Below are positions 1-8,622 of a stretch of 64,000 nt of DNA, piece after piece (positions within the stretch are counted from its first letter, which is position 1; every line of letters begins with the position of its first letter). The position numbers and the translations under genes are program-made. Under the pieces are notes generated by a model, which was given only the letters and a program-made list of their open reading frames with translations, searched no databases and was not told the DNA's origin. The stretch comes from Nocardia transvalensis (GTDB taxonomy: Bacteria > Actinomycetota > Actinomycetes > Mycobacteriales > Mycobacteriaceae), in assembly GCF_015477765.1 (NCBI RefSeq), contig NZ_JADLQQ010000001.1:496001-560000 (forward strand), in the 5' to 3' direction.

Positions 1-365
1 TCGTCGCCCAGCGCCTGGCCCAGGGCCGACAGTTTCACCGAAACCTCCACGGGCCGAACGTCGTTTCCTTGCCCCGGCCCCGCGCCGTCCGCGCGGCACA
101 GGGCGGCCAGATCGTCGATCAACGCGAGATATTCCATGACGGCGTCGTCGGCCATGGATCGCTGAGTCGTGTACTCGCCGAGGAAATCCACACTCACCAT
201 CCGCCCGCTGCGCAGCAGCTCCCGCGCCACCGACACCAGATCGGCCCGCGACTCGCCCGCCACGAATCGGCGCACCACATTCGCCGTCGCCGGAATCCTG
301 GTGACGGCCCGCTTCATGCGCGACGAGCCCGCCGCCGCCAAGATGGCGGGACGCAGCGGATTCAC
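1..365 (-). CDS. pruB: Proline dehydrogenase, N-terminal part (cut by window edge)
   Basis: About 121 N-terminal residues are visible, read from a GTG whose GTGA overlaps the stop of pruA, so the two genes are translationally coupled. The visible part contains VSVDFLGEYTT and EVSVKLSALG, which match the first strands of the FAD-binding TIM barrel of PutA-type proline dehydrogenases. The enzyme oxidises proline to pyrroline-5-carboxylate, passing electrons through FAD to the membrane quinone pool. The product is the substrate of the upstream neighbour, pruA. The rest of the gene, including the FAD-binding and catalytic residues near the C-terminus, lies outside the window. The identity is well supported by neighbour and motifs; the exact start is inferred from the overlap. 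Confidence 0.85.
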   Translation of the reverse strand, partial: MNPLRPAILAAAGSSRMKRAVTRIPATANVVRRFVAGESRADLVSVARELLRSGRMVSVDFLGEYTTQRSMADDAVMEYLALIDDLAALCRADGAGPGQGNDVRPVEVSVKLSALGQALGD

Positions 366-1999
366 CGGCTCTCCATATGCGGATAGCGGTAATCGGTGGC
401 CGGGGTGAAGGTCTCCTTGATGGTGCGGGGCGCGATCCAGCGCAACAGGTTGAGCGGGGAGCCCGCCTTGTCGTCGGTGCCGGAGGCGCGGGCGCCGCCG
501 AACGGCTGCTGACCGACCACCGCGCCGGTCGGCTTGTCGTTGATGTAGAAGTTGCCCGCGGCGAAACGTAGTGCGGCCGAGGCCTGTTCGACGGCCTCCC
601 GGTCGCGCGCGAAGACCGATCCGGTGAGGGCGTAGGGCGCGCCCGACTCCACCTCGGCGAGGACCGCGGCATAGGCGCCGGGCGCGGCGTCGTCGTAGAC
701 GTGCACCGACAGGATCGGCCCGAAGTACTCGGTGCGGAATGCCTCGTCGCGCGGATCGTCGGCCAGCAGCACCGTGGGCCGGACGAACCAGCCCTCGCCG
801 TCGTCGTAGGTGCCGCCGACCGGAACGTCCAGCCCGGCGGCACGGGCGCGCTCCAAGGCGGCCACGTTCTTATCGTAGGCCCGCCGGTCGATCAGTGCCC
901 CACCGAAATTCGACAGGTCCGCGACGTCGCCGTAGCTCAACTCGGCGACCTGGGCGAGAAAGTCCTCGCCCATCCGCCGCCACACCGATTTCGCGATATA
1001 GGCGCGGGAGGCGGCCGAGCACTTCTGGCCCTGATATTCGTAGGCACCGCGAATCAGGCCGGTACGCAGCGCATCCGGGTCCGCCGAGGCGTGCGCGACG
1101 ATGAAATCCTTGCCGCCGGTCTCACCGACGAGACGCGGATAGCCGTGATAGCGCGACAGATTCGTGCCCACCTGCTGCCACAGGAACTGGAAGGTGCGGG
1201 TCGACCCGGTGAAGTGGATGCCCGCCAGCCGCGGATCGGTCAGCGCCACCTCCGACAGCTCGGCGCCGTCGCCGGTGACCATATTGATCACGCCGGGCGG
1301 CAATCCGGCCTCCTCCAGCAGCCGCATGGTGTAGTAGGCGGCCAGCGTCTGGGTCGGCGACGGCTTCCACACCACGGTATTGCCCATCAAGGCCGGTGCG
1401 GTGGGCAGATTTCCGGCGATGGCGCTGAAATTGAACGGCGTGATGGCGTAGACGAAACCCTCGAGCGGCCGGTAGTCCATCCGATTCCACACGCCCGGCG
1501 ACGATTCCGGCTGCTGGGCCAGAATCTGCCGCGCGAAGGCGACGTTGAACCGCCAGAAATCCACCAGTTCGCACGGGGCGTCGATCTCGGCCTGATACAC
1601 CGACTTGGACTGGCCCAGCATGGTTGCGGCGGCCAGGGTCTCCCGCCACGGACCGGCCAGCAGATCGGCCGCCCGCAGCAGGATCGCGGCCCGCTGCTCG
1701 AACGGCAACTCCCGCCACCCGGGCGCCGCGGCCACCGCGGCCTCGATCGCCGCGCGGCCCTCCTGGTGGGTGGTGTCGGTGTAGGTGCCCAGTACGTGCC
1801 GGTGCCGGTGCGGCATCACGATGTCGTGCCGGGGACCGCCGCCCGGCTGATGCTTACCGCCGATCACCAGCGGCACGTCGACGACGTCGGCGGAGATCTC
1901 GGCCAGCTTACCGACCAGCAATTCTCGTTCCCGGTTTCCCGGCGCGTAGGAATGCACCGGTTCGTTCGCCGGAGTCGGGACAACTGTGACAGCGTCCAT
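362..1999 (-). CDS. pruA: L-glutamate gamma-semialdehyde (1-pyrroline-5-carboxylate) dehydrogenase
   Basis: 545 residues, the normal length for a monofunctional P5C dehydrogenase of the aldehyde dehydrogenase superfamily. The catalytic cysteine is in GQKCSAASR (about C327) and the general-base glutamate in LVGETGGKDF (about E293); ITPFNFSAIAGN near 187-198 is the usual nucleotide-binding segment. It oxidises glutamate semialdehyde to glutamate with NAD+, the second step of proline catabolism. The proline dehydrogenase gene overlaps its stop by four bases, so both steps are made from one mRNA. The ATG has GGAAG a few bases upstream. The 185-bp divergent intergenic region towards the protease contains an inverted repeat that may be a regulator site. 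Confidence 0.95.
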   Translation of the reverse strand: MDAVTVVPTPANEPVHSYAPGNRERELLVGKLAEISADVVDVPLVIGGKHQPGGGPRHDIVMPHRHRHVLGTYTDTTHQEGRAAIEAAVAAAPGWRELPFEQRAAILLRAADLLAGPWRETLAAATMLGQSKSVYQAEIDAPCELVDFWRFNVAFARQILAQQPESSPGVWNRMDYRPLEGFVYAITPFNFSAIAGNLPTAPALMGNTVVWKPSPTQTLAAYYTMRLLEEAGLPPGVINMVTGDGAELSEVALTDPRLAGIHFTGSTRTFQFLWQQVGTNLSRYHGYPRLVGETGGKDFIVAHASADPDALRTGLIRGAYEYQGQKCSAASRAYIAKSVWRRMGEDFLAQVAELSYGDVADLSNFGGALIDRRAYDKNVAALERARAAGLDVPVGGTYDDGEGWFVRPTVLLADDPRDEAFRTEYFGPILSVHVYDDAAPGAYAAVLAEVESGAPYALTGSVFARDREAVEQASAALRFAAGNFYINDKPTGAVVGQQPFGGARASGTDDKAGSPLNLLRWIAPRTIKETFTPATDYRYPHMESR

Positions 2000-2119
2000 G
2001 GCTTCCAGGCTAACGCCGTACCCGACACCGCGTCGGTATGCAGGCGGGGCCGCGAAGTGACCGAATCTCGACGCCGCGGCCTTACCGTCGAGGGACAGAA
2101 CCGCACGTCAGGTTTGCAC

Positions 2120-2140
2120 GCTCGACGCGCGGAGTCGAGC
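2120..2140. promoter_or_regulatory. Inverted repeat in the pruA/protease divergent promoter region
   Basis: GCTCGAC and GTCGAGC form perfect 7-bp arms around a 7-base spacer. The site lies 45 bp before the protease ATG and 120 bp upstream of pruA. A dyad of this size in a divergent intergenic region is a plausible operator, for example for a proline-responsive regulator, but which gene it serves is not shown. Confidence 0.35.
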
Positions 2141-2184
2141 ACACTGCGAGCGAATCCGCGGTGAGGACGGCAGGATGAGAAACT

Positions 2185-3507
2185 ATGCGCGTCGTCATCC
2201 AACTTCGCCCGGCCGCCGATCTGATTGCGGCCGTGGCCGATCCCACCGTGACCGTTGCCGCCTCCGATGTGACCGGTAAGCTGCCCGGTTTCACGCTCGA
2301 CGACGTCTGGGAGCCGGTGGCCGTGCCGCGGCCACCGACGGCGGACCAGGCGGCCTACTCGCTGCAGCCGGACCATGCCTCGGTCCTGGTGCGCGGGGAG
2401 ATCGGCGACGACGACAGCGCCGCCCTGCCAGCGCTGTCCGGGAAGCGAGCCGTCGCGGGGGTGTTCACCGACCCGATCATCCAGCCCGTGCTCACCTGCG
2501 GTGGCGATCCGGCGGTCGGGAGCTGGCACGATATCGGCACGCAGTTGCGCGTCGAGGAGCTGACGGCGGCCGGGCTCACCGGCAAGGACGTGGCGCTCGC
2601 CATCGTCGACACCGGCATCAACGCCGCGCACGTCGACGCGGTGCGGGGCGGGCATATCACCATCGACGCGGGACGCAGCTGGAATCCCCCGGGCGTCACC
2701 GGCACACCCGGCAGATTCCCCGTCGAGCACGGGAGCATGTGCGCCTTCGACGCCTCGCTCGCCGCACCGCAGGCCTCGTTCCTCGACATCCCGGTCCTGC
2801 GCAGCACCCGGCAGGGCGACTCCACGATAGACGGCCTGCTGTCCGACGCCCTCGCCGCCTATGCCCACCTGCGCACGGTGCTCACCGACCAGCCTGCCGC
2901 CTCGCGGGCGCTGGTGGTCAGCAACAGCTGGGGGTCGTTCTCGCCGGAGTGGGATTTTCCCGTGGGGCAGCCGGGCAACTATTCCGACAATCCCTCGCAT
3001 CCGTTCAATGTGATCGTCGGTTCGCTGGAGGCCGCGGGGGCCGACATCCTGTTCGCCGCGGGCAACTGCGGGCGCGACTGCCCCGACGGGCGCTGCGGTT
3101 TTCGAGATCGGCCGATCACCGGTGCCAATTCGCATCCGAGCGTGCTGACCATCGGCGGCGTCGACGCCCGCGGACAGCGCGTCGGCTATTCGTCCCAGGG
3201 GCCCGGCCGGTTGGCCGACCGCAAACCGGACATCTGCACCTACACCCATTTCCTCGGATCCAAGGTCTTCGGCGAGGACGAACCGGATACGGGTACCTCC
3301 GCCGCCTGCCCGGTGGCGGCCGGCCTGGTCGCGGCCGTCCGGACCAAGTGGTCGGCGACCGCCCTGCCACCGGCCCAACTGCGCACCCTGATCCACCGCA
3401 CGGCGGCCGACCGTGGCAGCGGCGGCTTCGATTACGACTGCGGGTATGGAATCGCCGACACCGCTGCGATTCTCGAAGAGCTACGCCGGGCGAGGAACCG
3501 CGCGTAG
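2185..3507 (+). CDS. Subtilisin-family (S8) serine peptidase without signal peptide
   Basis: 440 residues. The catalytic triad is complete: Asp in AIVDTGIN (D142), His in PVEHGSMCA (H182) and Ser in DTGTSAACPVAAG (S372). The oxyanion-hole Asn is in FAAGNCGRDC (N294). No signal peptide or transmembrane segment is seen at the N-terminus, and about 110 residues precede the catalytic domain without an obvious I9 propeptide. The protein is unusually rich in cysteine for a cytoplasmic enzyme. A small gene starts nine bases after the stop, suggesting a two-gene unit. The catalytic class is certain from the motifs; the substrate and location are unknown. Confidence 0.88.
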   Translation: MRVVIQLRPAADLIAAVADPTVTVAASDVTGKLPGFTLDDVWEPVAVPRPPTADQAAYSLQPDHASVLVRGEIGDDDSAALPALSGKRAVAGVFTDPIIQPVLTCGGDPAVGSWHDIGTQLRVEELTAAGLTGKDVALAIVDTGINAAHVDAVRGGHITIDAGRSWNPPGVTGTPGRFPVEHGSMCAFDASLAAPQASFLDIPVLRSTRQGDSTIDGLLSDALAAYAHLRTVLTDQPAASRALVVSNSWGSFSPEWDFPVGQPGNYSDNPSHPFNVIVGSLEAAGADILFAAGNCGRDCPDGRCGFRDRPITGANSHPSVLTIGGVDARGQRVGYSSQGPGRLADRKPDICTYTHFLGSKVFGEDEPDTGTSAACPVAAGLVAAVRTKWSATALPPAQLRTLIHRTAADRGSGGFDYDCGYGIADTAAILEELRRARNRA

Positions 3508-3516
3508 CGTGGAGGA

Positions 3517-3786
3517 ATGCCGATGCTCACCGTCCAGTTGCCGCCGGGCTCGGCCCTGACCGATGCCCTGCGGGTCCTGCAGCTCGCCAAGGAAGATGTC
3601 GACACCGCGTTCGGCCTCGTCGCCGTCGACCCGGATGCCGGACTCTACGCAATCCGGGTGACCGACGACGCCGCGGCGCGCCTGACCACCTCCGGTAACG
3701 GCGCGACCATCTTCGCCGACCCCCGCATCGAACCGGCGAGCGGAAACCCGGCATTCACCCAGGACTCCCGCCCACCCCGCGCCTAA
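3517..3786 (+). CDS. Small unknown protein paired with the S8 peptidase
   Basis: 89 residues starting nine bases after the peptidase stop, with GGAGG close to the ATG inside the gap. I do not recognise the family with certainty. The centre has a predicted helix followed by strand pattern (ALRVLQLAKEDVDTAFGLVA then LYAIRVTDDAAARL) that resembles the compact alpha/beta fold of subtilisin propeptides (I9 inhibitors). The last 25 residues look disordered. Since the peptidase lacks a clear propeptide, a separately encoded inhibitor or folding partner is an attractive reading, but this is inference only. Its stop overlaps the dapC stop by four bases (convergent). Confidence 0.6.
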   Translation: MPMLTVQLPPGSALTDALRVLQLAKEDVDTAFGLVAVDPDAGLYAIRVTDDAAARLTTSGNGATIFADPRIEPASGNPAFTQDSRPPRA

Positions 3787-4883
3787 GCCAGGTTCCGGAC
3801 GGTCAGGCGGGCGGCGGCGGTGGCGATGCGTTCGTCGGTGGCCGTGAGGGCTATGCGGACGTGGTCGGCGGCCGTGGGGCCGTAGAAGTCGCCGGGGGCG
3901 GCGAGGATGCCGCGGTCGGCCAGCCATTCCAGGGTGGTGCGGCCGTTCTCGCCGCGGGTGGACCACAGGTACAAACCCGCCTGGGAGTGGTCGATGCGGA
4001 AGCCCGCCTCCTGCAAGGCCTTCCGCAGAATCTCGCGCCGAGCCCGGTAGCGCTCGCGCTGGGCGGCCTCGTGGGCGTCGTCGCTCAGTGCCGCGGTCAT
4101 GGCGGCCTGCACCGGGAACGGCATCATCAGGCCGGAGTGCTTGCGCACCTCGAGCAGTTCGCGCACCAGTGCCGGATCGCCGGTCACGAAACCGGCGCGG
4201 TAGCCGGCCAGGTTGGAGGTCTTCGACAGCGAATGCATCGCCAGCAGGCCGGTATGGTCGCCGTCGCAGACCTGCGGGTCGAGAATCGACACCGCGCGCT
4301 CGTCCCACGCCAGGCCCAGGTAGCACTCGTCGGAGGCGACGATCGCACCGCGTTCGCGCGCGAAGGCCACCACCTTGCGCAGATGCTCCACGCCCAGCAC
4401 CCGGCCGGTCGGATTGGACGGCGAGTTCAGATAGATCAGCGCCGGCCGCTGCGGGCCGAGCTGCGCCGTCCCGTCGGCCCGGGCGACCCGCGCGCCGGCC
4501 AGCAGCGCACCGACCTCGTAGGTCGGATACGCCACCTCCGGAATCACCACGAGATCGTCGGTGCCGAGCCCGAGCAGCCGCGGCAATCCGGCGATCAGCT
4601 CCTTCGTGCCGATCACGGGCAGCACGGCATCGGGTTCCACGCCGGTGACCCCGAACCGACGCTTCAGCGCATCGACCGCGGCCGTCCGCAACTCGGGCGT
4701 GCCGTGGGTGGCCGGATAGCCGGGCACCTCCGCGACCGAGGCGAGAGCCCGCCGGATCAGCGGATCAACGGGATCGACGGGCGTCCCGACGGACAGATCC
4801 ACGATGCCGTCGGGATGCTCGGCCGCCCGTTTCTTCGCCGAAGCGATGGTGTCCCAAGGAAAATCGGGTAGCAGGCTGCTCAC
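3783..4883 (-). CDS. dapC: Succinyldiaminopimelate transaminase
   Basis: About 366 residues of a fold-type I PLP aminotransferase. SPSNPTGRV (about 155-163), SDECY (D185, pyridine-nitrogen partner) and SLSKTSNLAGYRAGF with the Schiff-base lysine (K221) are all present. The family transfers the amino group from glutamate to N-succinyl-2-amino-6-ketopimelate in the lysine/meso-diaminopimelate pathway, feeding peptidoglycan cross-links. The ORF is open further upstream, but that part reads through fdxA in another frame, so the GTG just after fdxA was chosen. The order fdxA-dapC with about 23 bases between them is the arrangement I recall from mycobacteria (Rv1177-Rv1178). Confidence 0.9.
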   Translation of the reverse strand: MSSLLPDFPWDTIASAKKRAAEHPDGIVDLSVGTPVDPVDPLIRRALASVAEVPGYPATHGTPELRTAAVDALKRRFGVTGVEPDAVLPVIGTKELIAGLPRLLGLGTDDLVVIPEVAYPTYEVGALLAGARVARADGTAQLGPQRPALIYLNSPSNPTGRVLGVEHLRKVVAFARERGAIVASDECYLGLAWDERAVSILDPQVCDGDHTGLLAMHSLSKTSNLAGYRAGFVTGDPALVRELLEVRKHSGLMMPFPVQAAMTAALSDDAHEAAQRERYRARREILRKALQEAGFRIDHSQAGLYLWSTRGENGRTTLEWLADRGILAAPGDFYGPTAADHVRIALTATDERIATAAARLTVRNLA

Positions 4884-4906
4884 CCGGCCACGCGTAGCCA
4901 ATGCGC

Positions 4907-5230
4907 CTACTCGTTCGCCATCGGAGGTAGTGCGGCGATGAACGGCGGGTCGTAGTCGACCTTGCCCACCTTGGTGGCGCCGCCGGGCGAACCGAGTTCG
5001 TCGAAGAAGTCGACGTTGGCGTTGACGTATCCACTCCACTGGTCCGGGGTGTCGTCCTCGTAGAAGATCGCCTCCACCGGGCACACCGGTTCACATGCAC
5101 CACAGTCCACGCACTCGTCCGGATGGATGTACAGCATGCGGCCACCCTCGTAGATGCAGTCCACGGGGCATTCCTCGATGCACGCCTTGTCCTTCACGTC
5201 AACGCACGGTTCAGCGATGATGTACGGCAC
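4907..5230 (-). CDS. fdxA: Seven-iron ferredoxin (3Fe-4S plus 4Fe-4S)
   Basis: 107 residues, acidic. Cysteines at 9, 17 and 50 match the 3Fe-4S ligands and those at 21, 40, 43 and 46 the 4Fe-4S ligands of Azotobacter-type ferredoxin I; position 12 is Val, as expected for a three-iron site, and C25 is the usual free cysteine. It is a soluble low-potential electron carrier; in actinobacteria these serve cytochromes P450 and other oxidoreductases. It is the first gene of a unit with dapC. This protein type is FdxC in M. tuberculosis. Confidence 0.95.
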   Translation of the reverse strand: MPYIIAEPCVDVKDKACIEECPVDCIYEGGRMLYIHPDECVDCGACEPVCPVEAIFYEDDTPDQWSGYVNANVDFFDELGSPGGATKVGKVDYDPPFIAALPPMANE

Positions 5231-5358
5231 TGCCGCTCTCCTAGTCTGGTCCTTGCCTGCGGGATACTTCCGCGCCCCCGCAACAGTATCCCGGCACCCT
5301 CACATTACTACTGGTCAGCCTTGCCTAACTCGTGTCGCGTCGCCGACCCACCGAAGCC

Positions 5359-7959
5359 CTACCCGACCGGCAGGGACATAACGGGTGCCCGATGCGGCGG
5401 AACACCGTAGATCGTGGTGCGTTCCCGGACCGGGCGGCCGATTCCGGAGGCGATCTCCGACAGTTCGGCGACAGTCTTGGCCGAGCCGTGTTCGGAACCG
5501 GCCATACGGGAGATGGTCTCCTCCATCAGGGTGCCGCCCAGGTCGTTGGCGCCGCCGGTGAGCATCACCCGAGTACCCGTGATACCCAGCTTCACCCAGC
5601 TGGTCTGGATATTGTCGATGCGGCCGTGCAGCATGATGCGGGCCAGGGCGTGGACCGCGCGATTGTCCCGGATCGTCGGGCCAGGGCGCGAGGCACCGGC
5701 CAGATACAGCGGGGCGCTCTGATGCACGAACGGCAGCGGCACGAATTCGGTGAAACCGCCTGTCTCGTCCTGGATTCCGCGGATCACCCGCAAATGGCCG
5801 ACCCAGTGCTTGGGGCTGTCCACATGCCCATACATCATGGTCGAACTCGAGCGGATGCCGAGCCGGTGCGCGGTCGTGATCACCTCGATCCAGGCGGAGG
5901 TGGGCAGCTTGCCCTTGGTGAGCACCCAGCGCACCTCGTCGTCCAGGATTTCCGCGGCCGTACCCGGAATGGTGTCCAGCCCGGCCTCTTTCAGCGCGGC
6001 AAGCCAGTCGTGGATGCTCTGACCACCGCGGGAGGCACCGTTGACGACCTCCATCGGGCTGAAGGCGTGCACGTGCATGGACGGCACCCGCTTCTTCACC
6101 GCGCGCACCAGATCGGCATATCCGGTGACCGGCAGATCGGGATCGATACCGCCCTGCATGCAGACCTCGGTAGCCCCCTCGACGTAGGCCTCCCACGCGC
6201 GGTCGGCGACCTCGCCGGTGCTCAGCGTAAAGGCATCGGCATCGCCCTTGCGCTGGGCGAATGCGCAGAAGCGGCAGCCGGTGTAGCAGATGTTGGTGAA
6301 GTTGATATTCCGGTTCACCACATAGGTGACGTCGTCACCGACGGTATCGCGGCGCAGTTGATCGGCGAACGCGGCGATGGCGTCCAGCTCCGGTCCGTCG
6401 GCGGTGGCCAGCGCCAGGTACTGCTCGTCGGTCAGCCCGGCCGGATCGCGTTCGGCGGCACGCAGGGCCGACAGCACATCCGCGTCGAATCGTTCCGGCG
6501 CGGCGGCGGCGAGTTCACGAACCTGCTCGCGGATGGTTTCCCAGTCGCCGAAGGCGCCGAGCACCTCGCTCCCGAGCCCGGAATCGCTGCGCGCCTCGGT
6601 GTTTCGGCCATCGGTATCGATGGCCGAGTGCAGATCCACCCGGCCCGCGGACTCCCACGATTCGTCGGGCTCCTGCCAGGGCAGGCCCTGCGGAATCGCA
6701 TCCGGAAGCGCCAGACCGGTGCGGGGATCGCTCAGCGCGGCGACGTGGGCGCCGATGCGCGGGTCCACCCAAGGGTTACCGGCGCGCACATAGCGGGGAT
6801 GGGCCGAAGTCCGTTCGGCCAGAACGTATCCGCATGCCTCGGTGATCTCGGCGAGGGTGTCCAGATCCGGCCAGGGCCGTTCGGGGTTCACATGATCGGC
6901 GGTCACCGGCGACACCCCACCCCAGTCGTCGATACCGGCGTCGATCAGCGCGCGGCACTCCTCGAGCGACACCAGATTCGGCGGGGCCTGCACGGCCACA
7001 TCCGGCGGCAGCACCAGCCGGCTGACCGCGACGGTCGCCAGGAACTCCTCGATATCCGCATCCGGGGTGTCGCGCATCGCGGTGTCCTGCTTGGCCCGGA
7101 AGTTCTGCACGATGACTTCCTGGATATGCCCGAAAGCCTTGTGCTGCTTGCGAATCGCCAGAATGGATTCCGCACGCTCATGCAGCGTCTCGCCGATGCC
7201 GACGAGGATGCCGGTGGTGAACGGCACCGACAGGCGTCCGGCATCGGTGATCGCGCGCAGCCGCACCGCCGGATCCTTGTCGGGACTGCCGTAGTGGCAG
7301 TTGCCCTTCTCGGTGAACAGCCGCGTGGCGGTGGTCTCCAGCATCAGTCCCATGGACTGTGTCACCGGCTTGAGCCGCGAGATCTCCTCCCACGACATGA
7401 CGCCGGGGTTGACATGCGGCAGCAGCCCGGTCTCCTCCAGCACCATGATCGACACGGCGCGCAGGTAGTCCAGCGTGGAGTCGTACCCGCGCTCGTCGAG
7501 CCACTGCGCGGCCTCGGGCCAGCGGTCCTCGGGCCGGTCACCGAGGGTGAACAGCGCCTCCTTACATCCCAGGGCGGCGCCGCGGCGGGCGATGTCGAGC
7601 ACCTCTTCCGGCTCGAGATACAGGCCCTTGCCCTCGGCGCGCAGCTTGCCCGGCACGGTGACGAACGTGCAGTAGTGACACTTGTCCCGGCACAACCGGG
7701 TCAGCGGGATGAAGACATTGCGCGAGTAGGTGATGGTCCGAGGTCGACCGGCCGACTCCACGGCGGCATCGCGCACTCGGGAGGCGCTGCGGGTCAAATC
7801 GGCCAGATCGTCGCCGCGGGCGTGCAGCAACACGGTGGCCTCGTCGACGTTCAGCGTCACCCCGTCGCGGGCTCGCCGCAGGGCACGGCGCATCGCCGAC
7901 GGTGTCGGCGGTGCGGAAGGAATGCTCGGGTTCGGCAGTTCGGTCACTCCGTCGATCAT
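5359..7959 (-). CDS. fbiC: FO synthase (7,8-didemethyl-8-hydroxy-5-deazariboflavin synthase)
   Basis: 866 residues carrying two radical-SAM modules in one chain, as in actinobacterial FbiC. The N-terminal CofG-like half has CRDKCHYC (C90, C94, C97) and the C-terminal CofH-like half CYTGCRFC (C558, C562, C565), both CX3CX2C iron-sulfur sites. The enzyme joins tyrosine and a ribityl-aminouracil from riboflavin synthesis to make the FO chromophore of coenzyme F420. Presence of fbiC implies that the organism makes F420. The gene stands alone on the minus strand between fdxA and a divergent pair of membrane genes. Confidence 0.97.
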   Translation of the reverse strand: MIDGVTELPNPSIPSAPPTPSAMRRALRRARDGVTLNVDEATVLLHARGDDLADLTRSASRVRDAAVESAGRPRTITYSRNVFIPLTRLCRDKCHYCTFVTVPGKLRAEGKGLYLEPEEVLDIARRGAALGCKEALFTLGDRPEDRWPEAAQWLDERGYDSTLDYLRAVSIMVLEETGLLPHVNPGVMSWEEISRLKPVTQSMGLMLETTATRLFTEKGNCHYGSPDKDPAVRLRAITDAGRLSVPFTTGILVGIGETLHERAESILAIRKQHKAFGHIQEVIVQNFRAKQDTAMRDTPDADIEEFLATVAVSRLVLPPDVAVQAPPNLVSLEECRALIDAGIDDWGGVSPVTADHVNPERPWPDLDTLAEITEACGYVLAERTSAHPRYVRAGNPWVDPRIGAHVAALSDPRTGLALPDAIPQGLPWQEPDESWESAGRVDLHSAIDTDGRNTEARSDSGLGSEVLGAFGDWETIREQVRELAAAAPERFDADVLSALRAAERDPAGLTDEQYLALATADGPELDAIAAFADQLRRDTVGDDVTYVVNRNINFTNICYTGCRFCAFAQRKGDADAFTLSTGEVADRAWEAYVEGATEVCMQGGIDPDLPVTGYADLVRAVKKRVPSMHVHAFSPMEVVNGASRGGQSIHDWLAALKEAGLDTIPGTAAEILDDEVRWVLTKGKLPTSAWIEVITTAHRLGIRSSSTMMYGHVDSPKHWVGHLRVIRGIQDETGGFTEFVPLPFVHQSAPLYLAGASRPGPTIRDNRAVHALARIMLHGRIDNIQTSWVKLGITGTRVMLTGGANDLGGTLMEETISRMAGSEHGSAKTVAELSEIASGIGRPVRERTTIYGVPPHRAPVMSLPVG

Positions 7960-8085
7960 GCGCTACCCATCCGGACCATGTCTCCTTCCAGTACCTGTGA
8001 GCGAGGACAACCTCGTCGGCTGCCACACTATTCCGGGCAATGCGACCGATTCCGGGACACGGCTGGTTCGTGGAACCATGGCAGC

Positions 8086-8622
8086 ATGGCACCACCGAAC
8101 AATCCGGGCGCACCGGAATTTCCGGGCGCGCAGGCGCCGACGATCATGGCGGGGCCCGCCTGGCGGCCCAGCTCACGGGCGAAATTGCTGTGGGCGCTCG
8201 GGCCCGCGATCGGGTGGGTGGTGGTGCTGATCGGCGAACTGGTGTGGGTGTTCGTCGACGACGGCCACCGGGCCCTGCAGGCGGCGGTCGTGGCGGTCTC
8301 ACTGATCGCGGCGGCGTTCGCCATCGGCGTGGTGCCGCTGTGGCGGTATGCGGTGCATCGCTGGGAGGTGACCGACGAGGCCGTCTATACCCGTACGGGG
8401 TGGTTCACCCAGGAGAGCCGGGTGGCTCCGATCACCCGGGTGCAGACCGTCGATACCCAACGCGGGCCGCTGGAGCGGCTGCTGGGGCTGGCGACGGTGA
8501 CCGTGACGACGGCCTCCTCGGCGGGCGCGGTGCGAATCACCGCACTGGACCTACCGGTGGCCGAACGGACGGTCGCGCAGCTGACCGAGGTCGCCGCGGC
8601 GCACCGCGGGGATGCCACATGA
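8086..8622 (+). CDS. PH-domain (DUF304/bPH2) membrane protein, YdbS-like
   Basis: 178 residues: a Pro/Gly-rich cytoplasmic start, two transmembrane segments (about 29-51 and 56-80), then one bacterial PH domain containing WEVTDEAVYTRTGWF and VQTVDTQRGPLERLLGLATV. The stop overlaps the start of the next gene as ATGA, so the two are made together. In Bacillus the YdbS/YdbT pair has this design and has been linked to bacteriocin resistance; the role in actinobacteria is not known to me. The ATG was chosen because the protein starts cleanly there; the longer open frame is antisense to fbiC. Confidence 0.85.
   Translation: MAPPNNPGAPEFPGAQAPTIMAGPAWRPSSRAKLLWALGPAIGWVVVLIGELVWVFVDDGHRALQAAVVAVSLIAAAFAIGVVPLWRYAVHRWEVTDEAVYTRTGWFTQESRVAPITRVQTVDTQRGPLERLLGLATVTVTTASSAGAVRITALDLPVAERTVAQLTEVAAAHRGDAT

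Noticed and set aside
4884..5084. Upstream extension of dapC
   Set aside because: The extra 67 codons overlap fdxA in another frame and do not resemble an aminotransferase N-terminus.
5332..8622. A 1096-codon open frame on the plus strand
   Set aside because: It runs antisense to fbiC, whose protein has two intact radical-SAM sites. Only its last 178 codons, from 8086, form a recognisable protein. High GC makes long antisense frames common.
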